A stretch of 64,000 bases of DNA from Mycetocola saprophilus. Its GTDB lineage: Bacteria; Actinomycetota; Actinomycetes; Actinomycetales; Microbacteriaceae. The notes under the pieces were generated by a model, which saw nothing but the letters and a program-made list of their open reading frames with translations, made no database searches and was not told the origin of the DNA. Positions 28,804 through 37,444 of the stretch are shown one piece after another. The translations under genes and the position numbers were made by a program. The number at the start of each line of letters is the position of its first letter. Within the stretch, counting starts at the first letter, position 1. Location of the stretch: assembly GCF_000718085.1 (NCBI RefSeq), contig NZ_JOEC01000001.1, positions 1 to 64,000 of the forward strand. The letters run 5' to 3'.

Positions 28804-29807
28804 CGTGTGCCCTCCTGTGTCTCGGGGGTCTCCGAAATCGAGGCGGCTTCGGTAGCATCCGGGGATACCGGCGTGATGTGTGCGGGCTCGGTCTCGCGTG
28901 CGCTCGAATCCGAGGTCGCACCGGCCGCGGCCGCGGGGGATACCGGCGCATTGCTCGCGGGCACCGTCTCGGACAGGATCGGGTCGGCCAGGGTGGGGTC
29001 GGTGACGTCCCGTAGCCCGTCGCCCAGCAGGTTGAAGCCCAGCACAGTGATCGTGATCACGGCCCCCGGCCAGAGCACCGAGAGTGGCTGGATACCGATA
29101 TAGGTCTGGAGCTCGGAGAGCAGGCGACCCCAGGACGGCGTATCCGCCGGGGCACCGTAGCCGAGGTAGCTCAGTCCCGCCTCGGCGAGGATCGCGATGG
29201 CCATGCCCCAGGAGAGCTGCACGATCAGCACCGGCAGGATGTTGGGGATCACATGGCGTCGCAGGATCCCCAGGCTGCCGATGCCCGAGGCACGCGCCGC
29301 CAGCACATAGTCGGCGGCGAGGACCGCGCGAATCTCGGGCCGGGTGACCCGGGCGATGTTCACCCCGAACCCGATCGAGACCGCCACGATCACCACGAGC
29401 AGCGATCCACCCCAGGCGGCGGCCAGCAGCATCGCGATCAACAGGGTCGGGAAGGCGATCAGCACGTCGATCAGCACGGCCACACCCTCGCGCACCCAGC
29501 GCCGGGTTAGCGCGCCGAGCGAGGCCAGCAGCAGCCCCAAAATGCCCGCCCCGAGTGCCGAGCCCACGGCCACCAGCACGGTGACCCGGGATCCGGCGAC
29601 GATCAGGCTGAAGATATCGCGGCCGGAGTTATCGGTCCCGAACGGATACGCCCAGGTGGGCGCGAGCCAGCGCCGGGCCGAGTCGGTGAAGACCGGATCG
29701 TGCGGGGTCCACACCAGCGACACCAGTGCCGACAGCACCAGCACGGCCACCACGATGGCCCCAAACAGGCCCGCGGGATGTCGGAACAGTTTTCGGAGCG
29801 GGTTCAT
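28800..29807 (-). CDS. ABC importer permease, DppC type, with acidic tail
   Basis: The 335-residue permease has one N-terminal helix (LFGAIVVAVLVLSALVSLV) and five more membrane helices. The PFGTDNSGRDIFS motif is typical of DppC/OppC/NikC. The EAA-loop signature lies in YVLAARASGIGSLGILRRH. The last ~55 residues after GDGLRDVTDPTL are an unusual Ala/Ser/Glu/Thr-rich cytoplasmic tail that other DppC proteins lack, as far as I know. It overlaps the DppB-type gene by 4 bases. Confidence 0.92.
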   Translation of the reverse strand: MNPLRKLFRHPAGLFGAIVVAVLVLSALVSLVWTPHDPVFTDSARRWLAPTWAYPFGTDNSGRDIFSLIVAGSRVTVLVAVGSALGAGILGLLLASLGALTRRWVREGVAVLIDVLIAFPTLLIAMLLAAAWGGSLLVVIVAVSIGFGVNIARVTRPEIRAVLAADYVLAARASGIGSLGILRRHVIPNILPVLIVQLSWGMAIAILAEAGLSYLGYGAPADTPSWGRLLSELQTYIGIQPLSVLWPGAVITITVLGFNLLGDGLRDVTDPTLADPILSETVPASNAPVSPAAAAGATSDSSARETEPAHITPVSPDATEAASISETPETQEGTR

Positions 29808-30757
29808 CGCGCCACCTCCCTCTGACGCGGATCAAGCAGGCGGTGCACCACGTCGACCAGGGTGCCGATGATCAGCACGATCGCGGTGAGCACCAGGATT
29901 TCGCTCTGCACCTTGGTGAGGTCGCGGTTGCCCACGTCGGCCACCAGCATGCGGCCGATCCCGGGCAGGGTAAAGAGGTTTTCCACCAGCACGGTTCCCA
30001 CCAGCAGTCCGGCGACCTGGATGCCCAGGACCGAGACGATCGAGAGCGCGACGCTGGGCAGGCCGTGGCTCAGCAGCGCGCCGGTGCGGGTGCGCCCGGC
30101 GGCGGCGGCCGTGCGCACAAAGTCCTGACCCATCACGCCCAGGGTCGCCGAACGCACGAAGCGCAGCATCGCCGCACCCTCGACGATACCGATCGTCAGC
30201 GCCGGGAGCAGCAGCGAACGCAGCGCCGCCCCGGGATCCGACCAGCCGGCCCGGGGGAAGCCCTGCGCGGGCAGCCAACCCAGCCACAGCGAGAAGACGA
30301 TCACCAGCAACATCCCGGCCCAGATCACCGGGACCGCGGCCAGCGCCTGCGCGCCCCCGCTCAGCGCGAATCCGGCGGGGCGTCCGCGACGCAGCGCGGC
30401 GGCGACCCCGAGCGGACCGGCGATGGCCAGCCCGATCAGCATCGACAGCAGCGCGAGCGGCAGCGTGACCTGCGCCTTCTCCCAGATCTCCCCGGCCACC
30501 GGGGTTCCGGTGACCACCGAGTTGCCCAGATCCCCGCGCAGCAGCCCGCCGATCCACTCGCCATACTGAACCGGCAGCGGACGCTCAAGCCCCAGGCTGT
30601 CGCGAATCGCGGCCAGCCGTTCGGGGGTCGCGTCGGTGCCGGCGATCACCTGGGCCACGTCGCCGGGAAGCAGCCGCAGCGCCAGGAAGATCAGCACGCT
30701 GGCCACCGCGAGCCCGAGGACCAGCAGGAGGGCGCGCGTCAGCAGGAATCGGGTCAT
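29804..30757 (-). CDS. ABC importer permease, DppB type
   Basis: The 317-residue permease has six predicted membrane helices, beginning with LLVLGLAVASVLIFLAL. PGDVAQVIAG and the SLGLERPLPVQYGEW stretch match the periplasm-facing loop of DppB/OppB/NikB. The EAA loop is FVRTAAAAGRTRTGALLSH. It follows the substrate-binding gene by 12 bases. Its family handles peptides, nickel and nickel- or iron-binding metallophores, so the ligand cannot be fixed from the permease alone. Confidence 0.92.
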   Translation of the reverse strand: MTRFLLTRALLLVLGLAVASVLIFLALRLLPGDVAQVIAGTDATPERLAAIRDSLGLERPLPVQYGEWIGGLLRGDLGNSVVTGTPVAGEIWEKAQVTLPLALLSMLIGLAIAGPLGVAAALRRGRPAGFALSGGAQALAAVPVIWAGMLLVIVFSLWLGWLPAQGFPRAGWSDPGAALRSLLLPALTIGIVEGAAMLRFVRSATLGVMGQDFVRTAAAAGRTRTGALLSHGLPSVALSIVSVLGIQVAGLLVGTVLVENLFTLPGIGRMLVADVGNRDLTKVQSEILVLTAIVLIIGTLVDVVHRLLDPRQREVAR

Positions 30758-30769
30758 AGGGTACAGATT

Positions 30770-32272
30770 TTACTCGGAAACCGCGAGGTTTCCGAGGTAC
30801 AGCCGCGAGGTGGTGGAATCGGTGGGGAAACCGGTGACTCCCTTGCGTACGGCCGTCAGCGCGGTGCCGGTGAACAGCCAGTCGGCGGGGTTATCCTGGG
30901 CGACGATTTTGGCGGCCTCGGCGAGCTTCGCATCCGCCACCTTGGGGTCGGTGGCCGCCACGGATTCCTTGTAAAGCTCCTGAACCTTCGGGTTGTTGTA
31001 TCCGAAGTAGTAGGTGGGATCGGTCCAGTTGGCGAAGTCGCGGGACTCGGCATGGTTGACCAGCGACAGGTCAAAATCGTGGTTGGTGTAGACATCGTTG
31101 AGCCAGGTGGGGAACTCGACCCGGTTGACCTTGAGGGTCACGCCGATGTTCTTGAACTGGGAGGTCAGCACGTTGGAGATCACGGTGGGGTAGTGGTTGG
31201 CCACGGTGAGGGTCAGCGTGAGATCGCTCTGCCCGGCCTCGGCGAGCAGGGCCTTGGCCTTCTCCGGGTCGAAGGGAACCAGCCCGGTCAGGTCCTGATA
31301 GCCCGGATCCAGCGCGGGGATCGGGCCACCCTGGGGAACCCCGGCACCGCCGATCGAATCGATGATCGCCTTGTGATCGATGCCCAGGCGGAGCGCCTCG
31401 CGCACCTTCGGATCGGCCAGCGCCGGCACCTTGGGGTTGAACACCAGCGTGTACTTATCGGTGGTGCGGCCCTTGGTGAGGGTGATGTCCTTATCGCGTT
31501 CGAGCTGCGGGCTGAGGCTCGCATCCACGCCGGTCTGCACGTCCAGGTCGCCGGTCAGGGTCGCGTTAATCGCCGCGGTCGGGTCCGGAATATAGGAGAA
31601 CACCACCTCGCGCACCTTGGCCTTGGTGCCGTAGTAGTTGTCGTTGCGCTCAAGCTTGAGGCTGTCGCCCTGCTTCCAGGCGCCGGCTTTGAGCTCGAAG
31701 GGCCCGGTGCCGTTGGCGCTGGTGGCCATGTCGTTGGTGGCCTTCTCCTCGAGGATCTGGCCCGCCCGGCCGCCGAGGTTCCAGAGCAGGTTGCTGTCGG
31801 GGCTGGAGAGGTCGATGACGACGGTTTTGGGATCGGGGCTCGATACCGTGCGGATCGAGGCGAGGGTCGCGTGATCCTTGATCGAGGCATCGGTGACCAC
31901 CTGGTTGAGCGACCAGACCACATCGTTGGCCGTCAACTCGGCACCCGAGTGGAACGTCACGCCGTCGTTGAGGGTGAAGGTATAGGTGAGGCCGTCGGCG
32001 GAAATCTCATGTGACTTGGCCAGGGCATCCACGACCGACCCATCGGCCTCGCGACGCACCAGACCCTCATAGACGTTGTCCAGCAGGACCTGGTCGAGGG
32101 CGACGCCGGAGGTCTTGCGAATGTTCAGATCGGTGGGCTCCAGGATGAGACCCACGTTGACCGAGGCATTGGTGCCCGTGTTGTCCGAGGTGGACGGGGC
32201 AGCGCAACCGCTGAGGGCCAGAACCGTGGCCAGGCCGGCGGCAAACAGAAGCCGGGAACGAGGGGTGCGCAT
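30770..32272 (-). CDS. Substrate-binding lipoprotein of Opp/Dpp/Nik-type importer
   Basis: This 500-residue lipoprotein carries a lipobox (LALSGCAAP) after an Arg-rich start, so it is tethered to the membrane. The remainder is a solute-binding family 5 protein: GLILEPTDLN, LNDGVTFHSGAELTANDVVW and the VREALRLGIDHKAI motif are typical. It is the first gene of the operon, and an 8-bp hairpin (32295-32317) lies in its leader. Divergent transcription from an iron-box-controlled SIP gene suggests a siderophore or metallophore ligand, but peptides are the default for the family. Confidence 0.9.
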   Translation of the reverse strand: MRTPRSRLLFAAGLATVLALSGCAAPSTSDNTGTNASVNVGLILEPTDLNIRKTSGVALDQVLLDNVYEGLVRREADGSVVDALAKSHEISADGLTYTFTLNDGVTFHSGAELTANDVVWSLNQVVTDASIKDHATLASIRTVSSPDPKTVVIDLSSPDSNLLWNLGGRAGQILEEKATNDMATSANGTGPFELKAGAWKQGDSLKLERNDNYYGTKAKVREVVFSYIPDPTAAINATLTGDLDVQTGVDASLSPQLERDKDITLTKGRTTDKYTLVFNPKVPALADPKVREALRLGIDHKAIIDSIGGAGVPQGGPIPALDPGYQDLTGLVPFDPEKAKALLAEAGQSDLTLTLTVANHYPTVISNVLTSQFKNIGVTLKVNRVEFPTWLNDVYTNHDFDLSLVNHAESRDFANWTDPTYYFGYNNPKVQELYKESVAATDPKVADAKLAEAAKIVAQDNPADWLFTGTALTAVRKGVTGFPTDSTTSRLYLGNLAVSE

Positions 32273-32294
32273 GGGTGATGCCTTTCAAACGTTC

Positions 32295-32317
32295 GGAGGG
32301 GCGGGGTGAGCCCCTCC
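32295..32317. promoter_or_regulatory. Inverted repeat in the leader of the ABC operon
   Basis: GGAGGGGC pairs with GCCCCTCC across a 7-base loop, just upstream of the solute-binding gene. It may be an mRNA hairpin or an operator; nothing distinguishes the two. Confidence 0.4.
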
Positions 32318-32430
32318 CTATTTTCACCTACTTTTCCCCGAATTATTGCCGTCGAACGCCCCGCTGTCCATTTGTGACGTAATCGAGAAGACGGCACACG
32401 CGTGGGGAAAATCGGCTCTGGCGTTTGGGG

Positions 32431-32449
32431 TTAGGTAAGCCTATACTGA
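32431..32449 (+). promoter_or_regulatory. DtxR/IdeR-like box overlapping the SIP-gene promoter
   Basis: TTAGGTAAGCCTATACTGA matches the DtxR/IdeR consensus at 15 of 19 positions by eye. The -10 hexamer TATACT lies within it, 9 nt before the ATG, so binding would block transcription. It is about 160 bp from the ABC operon start and could also affect that. Confidence 0.7.
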
Positions 32450-32456
32450 AGAGGAA

Positions 32457-32957
32457 ATGATCTCGACCACAGCCGCACCCAGCACCCGCCGCGCCCCGCA
32501 CTCTCCCGCCGGACACGCTCACCGCGTTACCCATTTGGTAGCCGGCACGTTTGCTGAACTCCCCGAGATCGAGGCGCTCCTGGCCACGTTGCCGATGTGC
32601 GCCACCGGCCGCGTCTTTGTGGAGGTGGACACCGCCGATCAGGTGGGGATGCTCAGTGCTCCCAGCCGGATGGTGGTTTCCTGGCTGGTGCGGGCCGAGC
32701 GCAGCGGTGCCCCGGGCTCCGGACGCGCGTGTGCGCCGGGTCAGGCGCTCTCGCGGGCGGTGCAGGCCTGGTCGGCCGAGATGCTGTGCGCCGAATCCGA
32801 AGAAACCGCGGACCTCACGGACACCGTGGCGGCGGCGCGGGTCTGGCTGGCGGGTCCCTTTACCGCCGTGGCCGACTGCTTTGACTATCTGACCGAGTCG
32901 CTGAACCTCCCGGCAACCGCCGTGGACACCCCGGCTCGGTTCGGTCTGCGTCGCTAA
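32457..32957 (+). CDS. Stand-alone SIP (siderophore-interacting) C-terminal domain protein
   Basis: This 166-residue protein resembles only the C-terminal (SIP) half of siderophore-interacting ferric reductases. Key stretches are GRVFVEVDTADQVGML and WLVRAERSGAPGSG and the late VWLAGPFTAVADCF, where family members normally have W-x-A-G-E. The FAD-binding N-terminal domain is missing, so the protein either works with a separate reductase or has another role. The ATG follows GAAGAGGAA. The DtxR-like box over the promoter implies derepression in iron starvation. Its neighbour, divergently transcribed, is an Opp/Nik-type importer. Confidence 0.8.
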   Translation: MISTTAAPSTRRAPHSPAGHAHRVTHLVAGTFAELPEIEALLATLPMCATGRVFVEVDTADQVGMLSAPSRMVVSWLVRAERSGAPGSGRACAPGQALSRAVQAWSAEMLCAESEETADLTDTVAAARVWLAGPFTAVADCFDYLTESLNLPATAVDTPARFGLRR

Positions 32958-33008
32958 ACCGTCCCACGAGGCGGCCGCGCATCGGTCCGAGCTTTGCTAC
33001 CGCAGGTC

Positions 33009-33371
33009 TTAGCGGCGGGGCAGGTAGCCGCCATCCTCGAGCCCGGCTTCGATCTCGAATCGGTTCTTCAGCGGATTGCGTCCGGCCAGCGCGTAGAGGA
33101 CCGGCATCAGCATGCCGTAGCGCTGCCACTGACGTCGGTGGATCGCCTCGTGTTTGAGGACAGTGGGGGAGTCATTGGTATCGGTCAGATACACCCCGCC
33201 CACGCAGACGCCGCCGCGGCCAAAGGCCCAGTTCGGCAGCCCGGTGAAAACGATCAGACCGGCCTCGCGACGAATCCGTCCGGTGGACCAGATCGCGCCC
33301 CACACGCAGCCGACCGCGGTGGCGTAGAGATAGCCGAGCCGGCTGATCCAGGAGTCAAGAAACGGGTTCAT
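33009..33371 (-). CDS. Small HExxH-motif protein
   Basis: A 120-residue protein with a zinc-metallopeptidase-like HEAIH motif in VLKHEAIHRRQWQRYG and a following NRFEIEAGLEDGGY, where the Glu could be a third metal ligand. An N-terminal hydrophobic segment (LGYLYATAVGCVWGAIW) suggests a membrane anchor. Similar small proteins occur in Micrococcales with misleading names such as Fe-S oxidoreductase; no cysteine cluster is visible here. The start is the ATG at 33371; the frame continues upstream across a terminator and into the pspA gene, which makes longer versions unlikely. Confidence 0.75.
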   Translation of the reverse strand: MNPFLDSWISRLGYLYATAVGCVWGAIWSTGRIRREAGLIVFTGLPNWAFGRGGVCVGGVYLTDTNDSPTVLKHEAIHRRQWQRYGMLMPVLYALAGRNPLKNRFEIEAGLEDGGYLPRR

Positions 33372-33542
33372 GATCTGCTTTCTGGCGGGGGAGTACGTAG
33401 CGATCACGCTACCATCGCGTGGTCGCTCCGGGGCAACGATCCCCGACGCTGGCGGCGAACGCGCCGCACCGGCGGCGAATGCCACAAGCGGGTCGCGAAC
33501 GCAACGCACCAGTGCCGCCTGCAAGACACCGGCGGCGAACGC

Positions 33543-33584
33543 AAAACGCCGAGGACACCCGAGCCTGCTCGGGTGTCCTCGGCG
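33543..33584 (-). terminator. Terminator of the TPM-PspA cluster
   Basis: A perfect 17-bp hairpin (CGCCGAGGACACCCGAG) with a 4-base loop is followed by TTTT on the minus strand. It ends the four-gene cluster. Confidence 0.9.
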
Positions 33585-33597
33585 CTGAGTCGCGAAC

Positions 33598-34353
33598 CTA
33601 CTCGATGGCGCGGTAGGTCTGTGCCTCGATGCCCGCGGGCTTTTGGGCGGCCTTGAGGGCAGCGAGACGAGCATCCACCTCGGAGAGTTCACCCAGGTCC
33701 TCGAGCGCCTCGAACTGGGCGTCCAGGCTTGACGCCGCCAGCTCGGCCTGGCCACGGACCTTGGCCTCCTCGCGGCGGATCTTGTCTTCGAAGCGGGAGA
33801 CCTCGCTGGTGGGATCAAGAATGTCGATGCTCTTCACCGCGTCGGCCACCTTGGCCTGGGCTGCCACCGACTTGGCGCGGGCCGCCAGTTCGTTGCGCTT
33901 GGACTTGAGCTGCTCGAGCTTCTGCTTCATGCCGTTCAGTCCGGCCTTAAGCTTGTCCACAACCTCGGTCTGGGCAGCGATCTGCGGCTCGGCGGAGCGC
34001 GCCTCGTTCTCGGCACCGATCTGGCGCTGCAGCGCGATCTTGGCCAGGTTGTCGAACTTATCGGCATCGGCGGCGTTGCCCGATGCACGGTACTCGTCGG
34101 CCCTGAGGCTCGCGGCGAGGGCCTTGCGGCCCCAGTCGGCGGCGTTCTGCACGTCGGCACGGTGGTCGTCCTCGAGCAGACGCAGGTTTCCGATGGTCTC
34201 GGCGATGGCCCCCTCGGCATCGACGATCGAATCGGTGTAGTCCCGCACCAGCTGGTCGAGGATCTTCTCCGGATCCTCGGCGGCGTCCAGGAGGGCGTTG
34301 ATGTTGGCCTTGGCGAGGGTGGCGATTCGGCCGAAAATAGACTGCTTTGCCAT
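33598..34353 (-). CDS. PspA/IM30 family protein, copy B
   Basis: This 251-residue protein is a PspA/Vipp1-type coiled coil that binds and protects membranes as an ESCRT-III-like polymer. It starts MAKQSIFGRIATLAKANIN, typical of the amphipathic helix, and continues through long heptad-rich helices (EDPEKILDQLVRDYTDS) to a C-terminal helix. ATG 34353 follows GAAAGGAATCACCC. It is nearly identical in plan and exactly equal in length to the second copy at 36598-37353; differences cluster at the C-terminus (KPAGIEAQTYRAIE). It lies immediately downstream of a TPM-domain gene, as the other copy does. Confidence 0.93.
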   Translation of the reverse strand: MAKQSIFGRIATLAKANINALLDAAEDPEKILDQLVRDYTDSIVDAEGAIAETIGNLRLLEDDHRADVQNAADWGRKALAASLRADEYRASGNAADADKFDNLAKIALQRQIGAENEARSAEPQIAAQTEVVDKLKAGLNGMKQKLEQLKSKRNELAARAKSVAAQAKVADAVKSIDILDPTSEVSRFEDKIRREEAKVRGQAELAASSLDAQFEALEDLGELSEVDARLAALKAAQKPAGIEAQTYRAIE

Positions 34354-34413
34354 GGGTGATTCCTTTCGATGAAGCGTGTCAATCTGAGGGGGTGGCGCAT
34401 CTACCACTCTGGC

Positions 34414-36468
34414 CTAGAAGCGGCCCCCGCCGCCACCGGACCGGCCGCGTCCGCCGGATGAGGATCCGCTGCCGGAATCCCGGGGCCGTCGACTTTCTGT
34501 GCGCTCGGCCCTGCGCTGGCGTGCCTGCTCCCGTTCGAGCTCGCGGGCGCGTTCGATCGCCCGGATCTGGTCGCGTTCGGCGCGGGCGACGTTCTCGCGG
34601 GCGATCCGTGCGCGCCGCGCCTCGGCCTTCTGGGCGCGCGCCAGGTCCTTGGCCGCGCGAGCCTGCAGCTTTGCGTCCTCGGGGGTCGTGGGAACCGCGG
34701 GTGCCGCGGCGAAACCGGCGGCGGCCTCGGCGGACTCTGCCCGAGATCGCTGAACATCCTCGATCGCGTGGGTGAGCGCGGCCGAGGCCTCGCGCAGCTT
34801 GTCCAGCGCACGCAGCGGATTGGCATCTGTCCGGGCCAAGGCGACGGTCTGCTCGGCCAGGCTAGCCAGCGGCGTCAGCACGTTGACGTTCTCGGGTATT
34901 CCCCGGGCGATCGTGATGAGCTGAGCGAGAATCATGGACTGGGAGAGGACCCGTGAGGCGGCCTCGGCCAGCTCGCCGGCGCGAGTGGAGATCGTGGACG
35001 CGAGCGTGGTGGCTTGGCCGGCCGCCTTCTGCGCCCGCTGGATGGCCAGGGCCGCCGCGGCCGAGTCCCCCCGGGCGGTACCCGATTCGGCGGATTCGAG
35101 CTCGGTGTGGGCGGCGGCGATGAGCGCCCCCGCGCGCGACAGGTTGTTCCCAGCCTCGGCCAGCACGGATGCGCCGTAGCGGGCGCGCAGGCGATCCAGC
35201 TCGGCCCCCGCCGCGGGGATCCTTGTCTCGGCCAGGAGGACCTCCTCACGCGCGGAAGCCAGCAGCGCGCCGGCATCGGCCTCGATCCGGCGCAGCGCCG
35301 CAAACCCCTGCTGCTGCGCCTGAACATCCGCCATCGCGGTGGCACACAGCGCGAGGATCCGCGTGGTCCACTCGCGGATTTCCTGCTCGGTGTCCGGGGT
35401 TTCATCCGTGAGCTTTTGCTTGAGGGTGAACGCCTCGGCCAGGTTCCGCTTGGCCCGGGCGAGCGCCTCGGTGAAGTCTCCCACGCTGGAATCCCCGTAC
35501 TGAGCGGCCGCAAATCCGAGGTCCTGGTCCGCCATCCGCACCGCGTCATCCGTGGTGACCAGCGCGCTGTCGGCGTCCCGGCCAAGGTCGGCGATCGGAC
35601 GGAGGACGGGCGGGGGCGCGGAAGCAGGGGGAGTCTGGGCACTCGCCGGAAGGCGGATTGGTGCCGGTGCCGGGGCCGGAACCTGAGCGGGTGCCGGCGT
35701 GGTCGCGGTGATCACCGTGGCCGCCCGAGCCGCACTCAGCGCGCGGGATGCCCGCCGCCGCCGAATCAGAATCCAGATCAGGAGTGCGACCAGCAGGAAC
35801 GGAAGTGATACCAGAATGATGACGGCGACGACGATTCCCGGGGTAATAATCGTTTTGTCCGCCGTGGCTGTGGCCGTGGACGCGGTGGGTGTGGGAGCGG
35901 GCATCGGCTCGGAGAGCCCCGAGAACGTGGCCAGGGCGGCCCCGGTGAAGTCGCCCTCGGTCAGTTGTGGTGCGATCAGCCGGCGTTCGATCTCGAGCAG
36001 GCGAGAGTCGGAGACCCGCCCCAGGCTGGGGGCGGAGAGGAAGAAGGTGCGCCCCTCGGTGGCGATGGCCAGCAGGTACTGCTGGGGGCCCAGGCCGTTC
36101 TTCTCGGCCACCGCATCGGCCCACTGCTGGGCGTCCTCGGGCTCGGCAAAGCGATCCACCAGGACGATCCAGACGTCCAGGTGCTCATCCGAGGAGAGCT
36201 TTCGGCTGGCGGCGTCGATCTCGGTCACCTGCTCGGCGGAGAGGACTCCGGCCAGATCCGCAACGCGTCCGGTCCCCAACTCGAGTGGAACCTGCCCGGC
36301 GGAGGCCGGGGTGTCGGTCTCCGCGGGGGCTGCCGACGCCGAGAGGGGGCTACCCGTCACCGTGACATACGCGGTGAGCAGGAGCAGCCCGATCAGGACG
36401 AGGGTACGCATCAACGTAAGGGATGATCCGACCGGGCGGCCGTTTCGATGGGGGAGGAGGGAGGTCAT
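34414..36468 (-). CDS. TPM-domain membrane protein with coiled coil, copy B
   Basis: This 684-residue protein has an N-terminal signal (LVLIGLLLLTAYVTV), then a TPM domain (PF04536) around residues 65-185 (VADLAGVLSAEQVTEID, GPQQYLLAIATEGRTFFLSA). TPM domains act in photosystem repair in plants and are common beside PspA-like genes in Actinomycetota. A second membrane helix (GIVVAVIILVSLPFLLVAL, ~225) is followed by RRRR and a long cytoplasmic region with coiled-coil helices. The C-terminus is SSGGRGRSGGGGGRF. ATG 36468 follows AGGAAG; the open frame upstream lacks a ribosome site. It precedes a pspA gene, suggesting joint action at the stressed membrane. Confidence 0.88.
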   Translation of the reverse strand: MTSLLPHRNGRPVGSSLTLMRTLVLIGLLLLTAYVTVTGSPLSASAAPAETDTPASAGQVPLELGTGRVADLAGVLSAEQVTEIDAASRKLSSDEHLDVWIVLVDRFAEPEDAQQWADAVAEKNGLGPQQYLLAIATEGRTFFLSAPSLGRVSDSRLLEIERRLIAPQLTEGDFTGAALATFSGLSEPMPAPTPTASTATATADKTIITPGIVVAVIILVSLPFLLVALLIWILIRRRRASRALSAARAATVITATTPAPAQVPAPAPAPIRLPASAQTPPASAPPPVLRPIADLGRDADSALVTTDDAVRMADQDLGFAAAQYGDSSVGDFTEALARAKRNLAEAFTLKQKLTDETPDTEQEIREWTTRILALCATAMADVQAQQQGFAALRRIEADAGALLASAREEVLLAETRIPAAGAELDRLRARYGASVLAEAGNNLSRAGALIAAAHTELESAESGTARGDSAAAALAIQRAQKAAGQATTLASTISTRAGELAEAASRVLSQSMILAQLITIARGIPENVNVLTPLASLAEQTVALARTDANPLRALDKLREASAALTHAIEDVQRSRAESAEAAAGFAAAPAVPTTPEDAKLQARAAKDLARAQKAEARRARIARENVARAERDQIRAIERARELEREQARQRRAERTESRRPRDSGSGSSSGGRGRSGGGGGRF

Positions 36469-36546
36469 GACCGGCTTCCTGTACGGGGTGGATCCAGGGA
36501 TCACGCTATCATCGCGTCGGTATCGATCATGGCCCGGGCGACAGCG

Positions 36547-36585
36547 AAACGGGGGATGCGCGCCGAGTGCGTGCATCCCCCGTGG
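36547..36585 (-). terminator. Hairpin between the two TPM-PspA units
   Basis: GGGGGATGC pairs with GCATCCCCC across 13 bases; on the minus strand it is followed by GTTT. It is a probable terminator or attenuator between unit A and unit B. Confidence 0.6.
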
Positions 36586-36597
36586 GTTCCGACCGGG

Positions 36598-37353
36598 CTA
36601 CTCCAGCGCGGGCAGCGAGCTCGAACCGACGGCGGGGGTCGAGTTTCCAGCCTTCAGCGCCGCGAGGCGGGCGTCCACCTCGGAGAGTTCGCCGAGGTCG
36701 TCTAGCGACTCGAACTGGGCGTCCAGGGTGGAGGAGGCCAGCTCGGCCTGACCGCGGACCTTGGCCTCCTCGCGGCGAATCTTGTCCTCGAAGCGGGAGA
36801 CCTCGCTGGTGGGGTCGAGGATGTCGATGCTCTTGACGGCATCGGCCACCTTGGACTGAGCCTCGGCCGACTTGGCCCGGGCGACAAGCTCGCTGCGCTT
36901 GGACTTCAGCTCCTCAAGCTTCTGCTTCATGCCGGTGAGACCGGCCTTGAGCTTGTCCACAACCTCGGTCTGGGCGGCGATCTGCGGTTCGGCGGCGCGC
37001 GCCTCATTCTCGGCACCGATCTGACGCTGCAGGGCAACCTTGGCCAGGTTGTCGAACTTATCGGCATCGGCGGGGTTGCCCGACGCCCGATACTCATCGG
37101 CCTTGCTGCTGGCCGCCAGGGCCTTCTTGCCCCAGTCCTCGGCCGCCTGGATGTCGACCCGGTGGTCGTCCTCCAGCAGGCGCAGGTTTCCGATGGTCTC
37201 GGCAATCGCGCCCTCGGCATCCGAGATCGAGCCCGTGTAGTCCCGGACCAGCTGGTCGAGGATCTTCTGCGGGTCCTCGGCCGAATCGAGCAGGGCATTG
37301 ATGTTGGCTTTGGCAAGGGTCGCGATACGACCAAAAATGGACTGCTTTGCCAT
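36598..37353 (-). CDS. PspA/IM30 family protein, copy A
   Basis: This second PspA-family protein is again 251 residues. It begins with the same MAKQSIFGRIATLAKANIN and shares most of the sequence with copy B (EDPQKILDQLVRDYTGS against EDPEKILDQLVRDYTDS). The C-terminal tail differs (NSTPAVGSSSLPALE). ATG 37353 follows GAAAGGAAGCACACC. It lies 91 bases after a TPM-domain gene. Equal lengths and high similarity, with divergent tails, argue for duplication with later specialisation. Confidence 0.93.
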   Translation of the reverse strand: MAKQSIFGRIATLAKANINALLDSAEDPQKILDQLVRDYTGSISDAEGAIAETIGNLRLLEDDHRVDIQAAEDWGKKALAASSKADEYRASGNPADADKFDNLAKVALQRQIGAENEARAAEPQIAAQTEVVDKLKAGLTGMKQKLEELKSKRSELVARAKSAEAQSKVADAVKSIDILDPTSEVSRFEDKIRREEAKVRGQAELASSTLDAQFESLDDLGELSEVDARLAALKAGNSTPAVGSSSLPALE

Positions 37354-37444
37354 GGTGTGCTTCCTTTCGATGGTGGTGCTGATGGTGAGGGTGCTGCCAG
37401 TGAAAACCTGTGTTGTGGGGGAGCGGGAGCGCGGGCGTGGGCGC

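Noticed and set aside
33450..33545. Repeated CCGGCGGCGAACGC-like blocks
   Set aside because: Only a few imperfect copies between a terminator and a gene start; no regular spacing or symmetry beyond the terminator itself.
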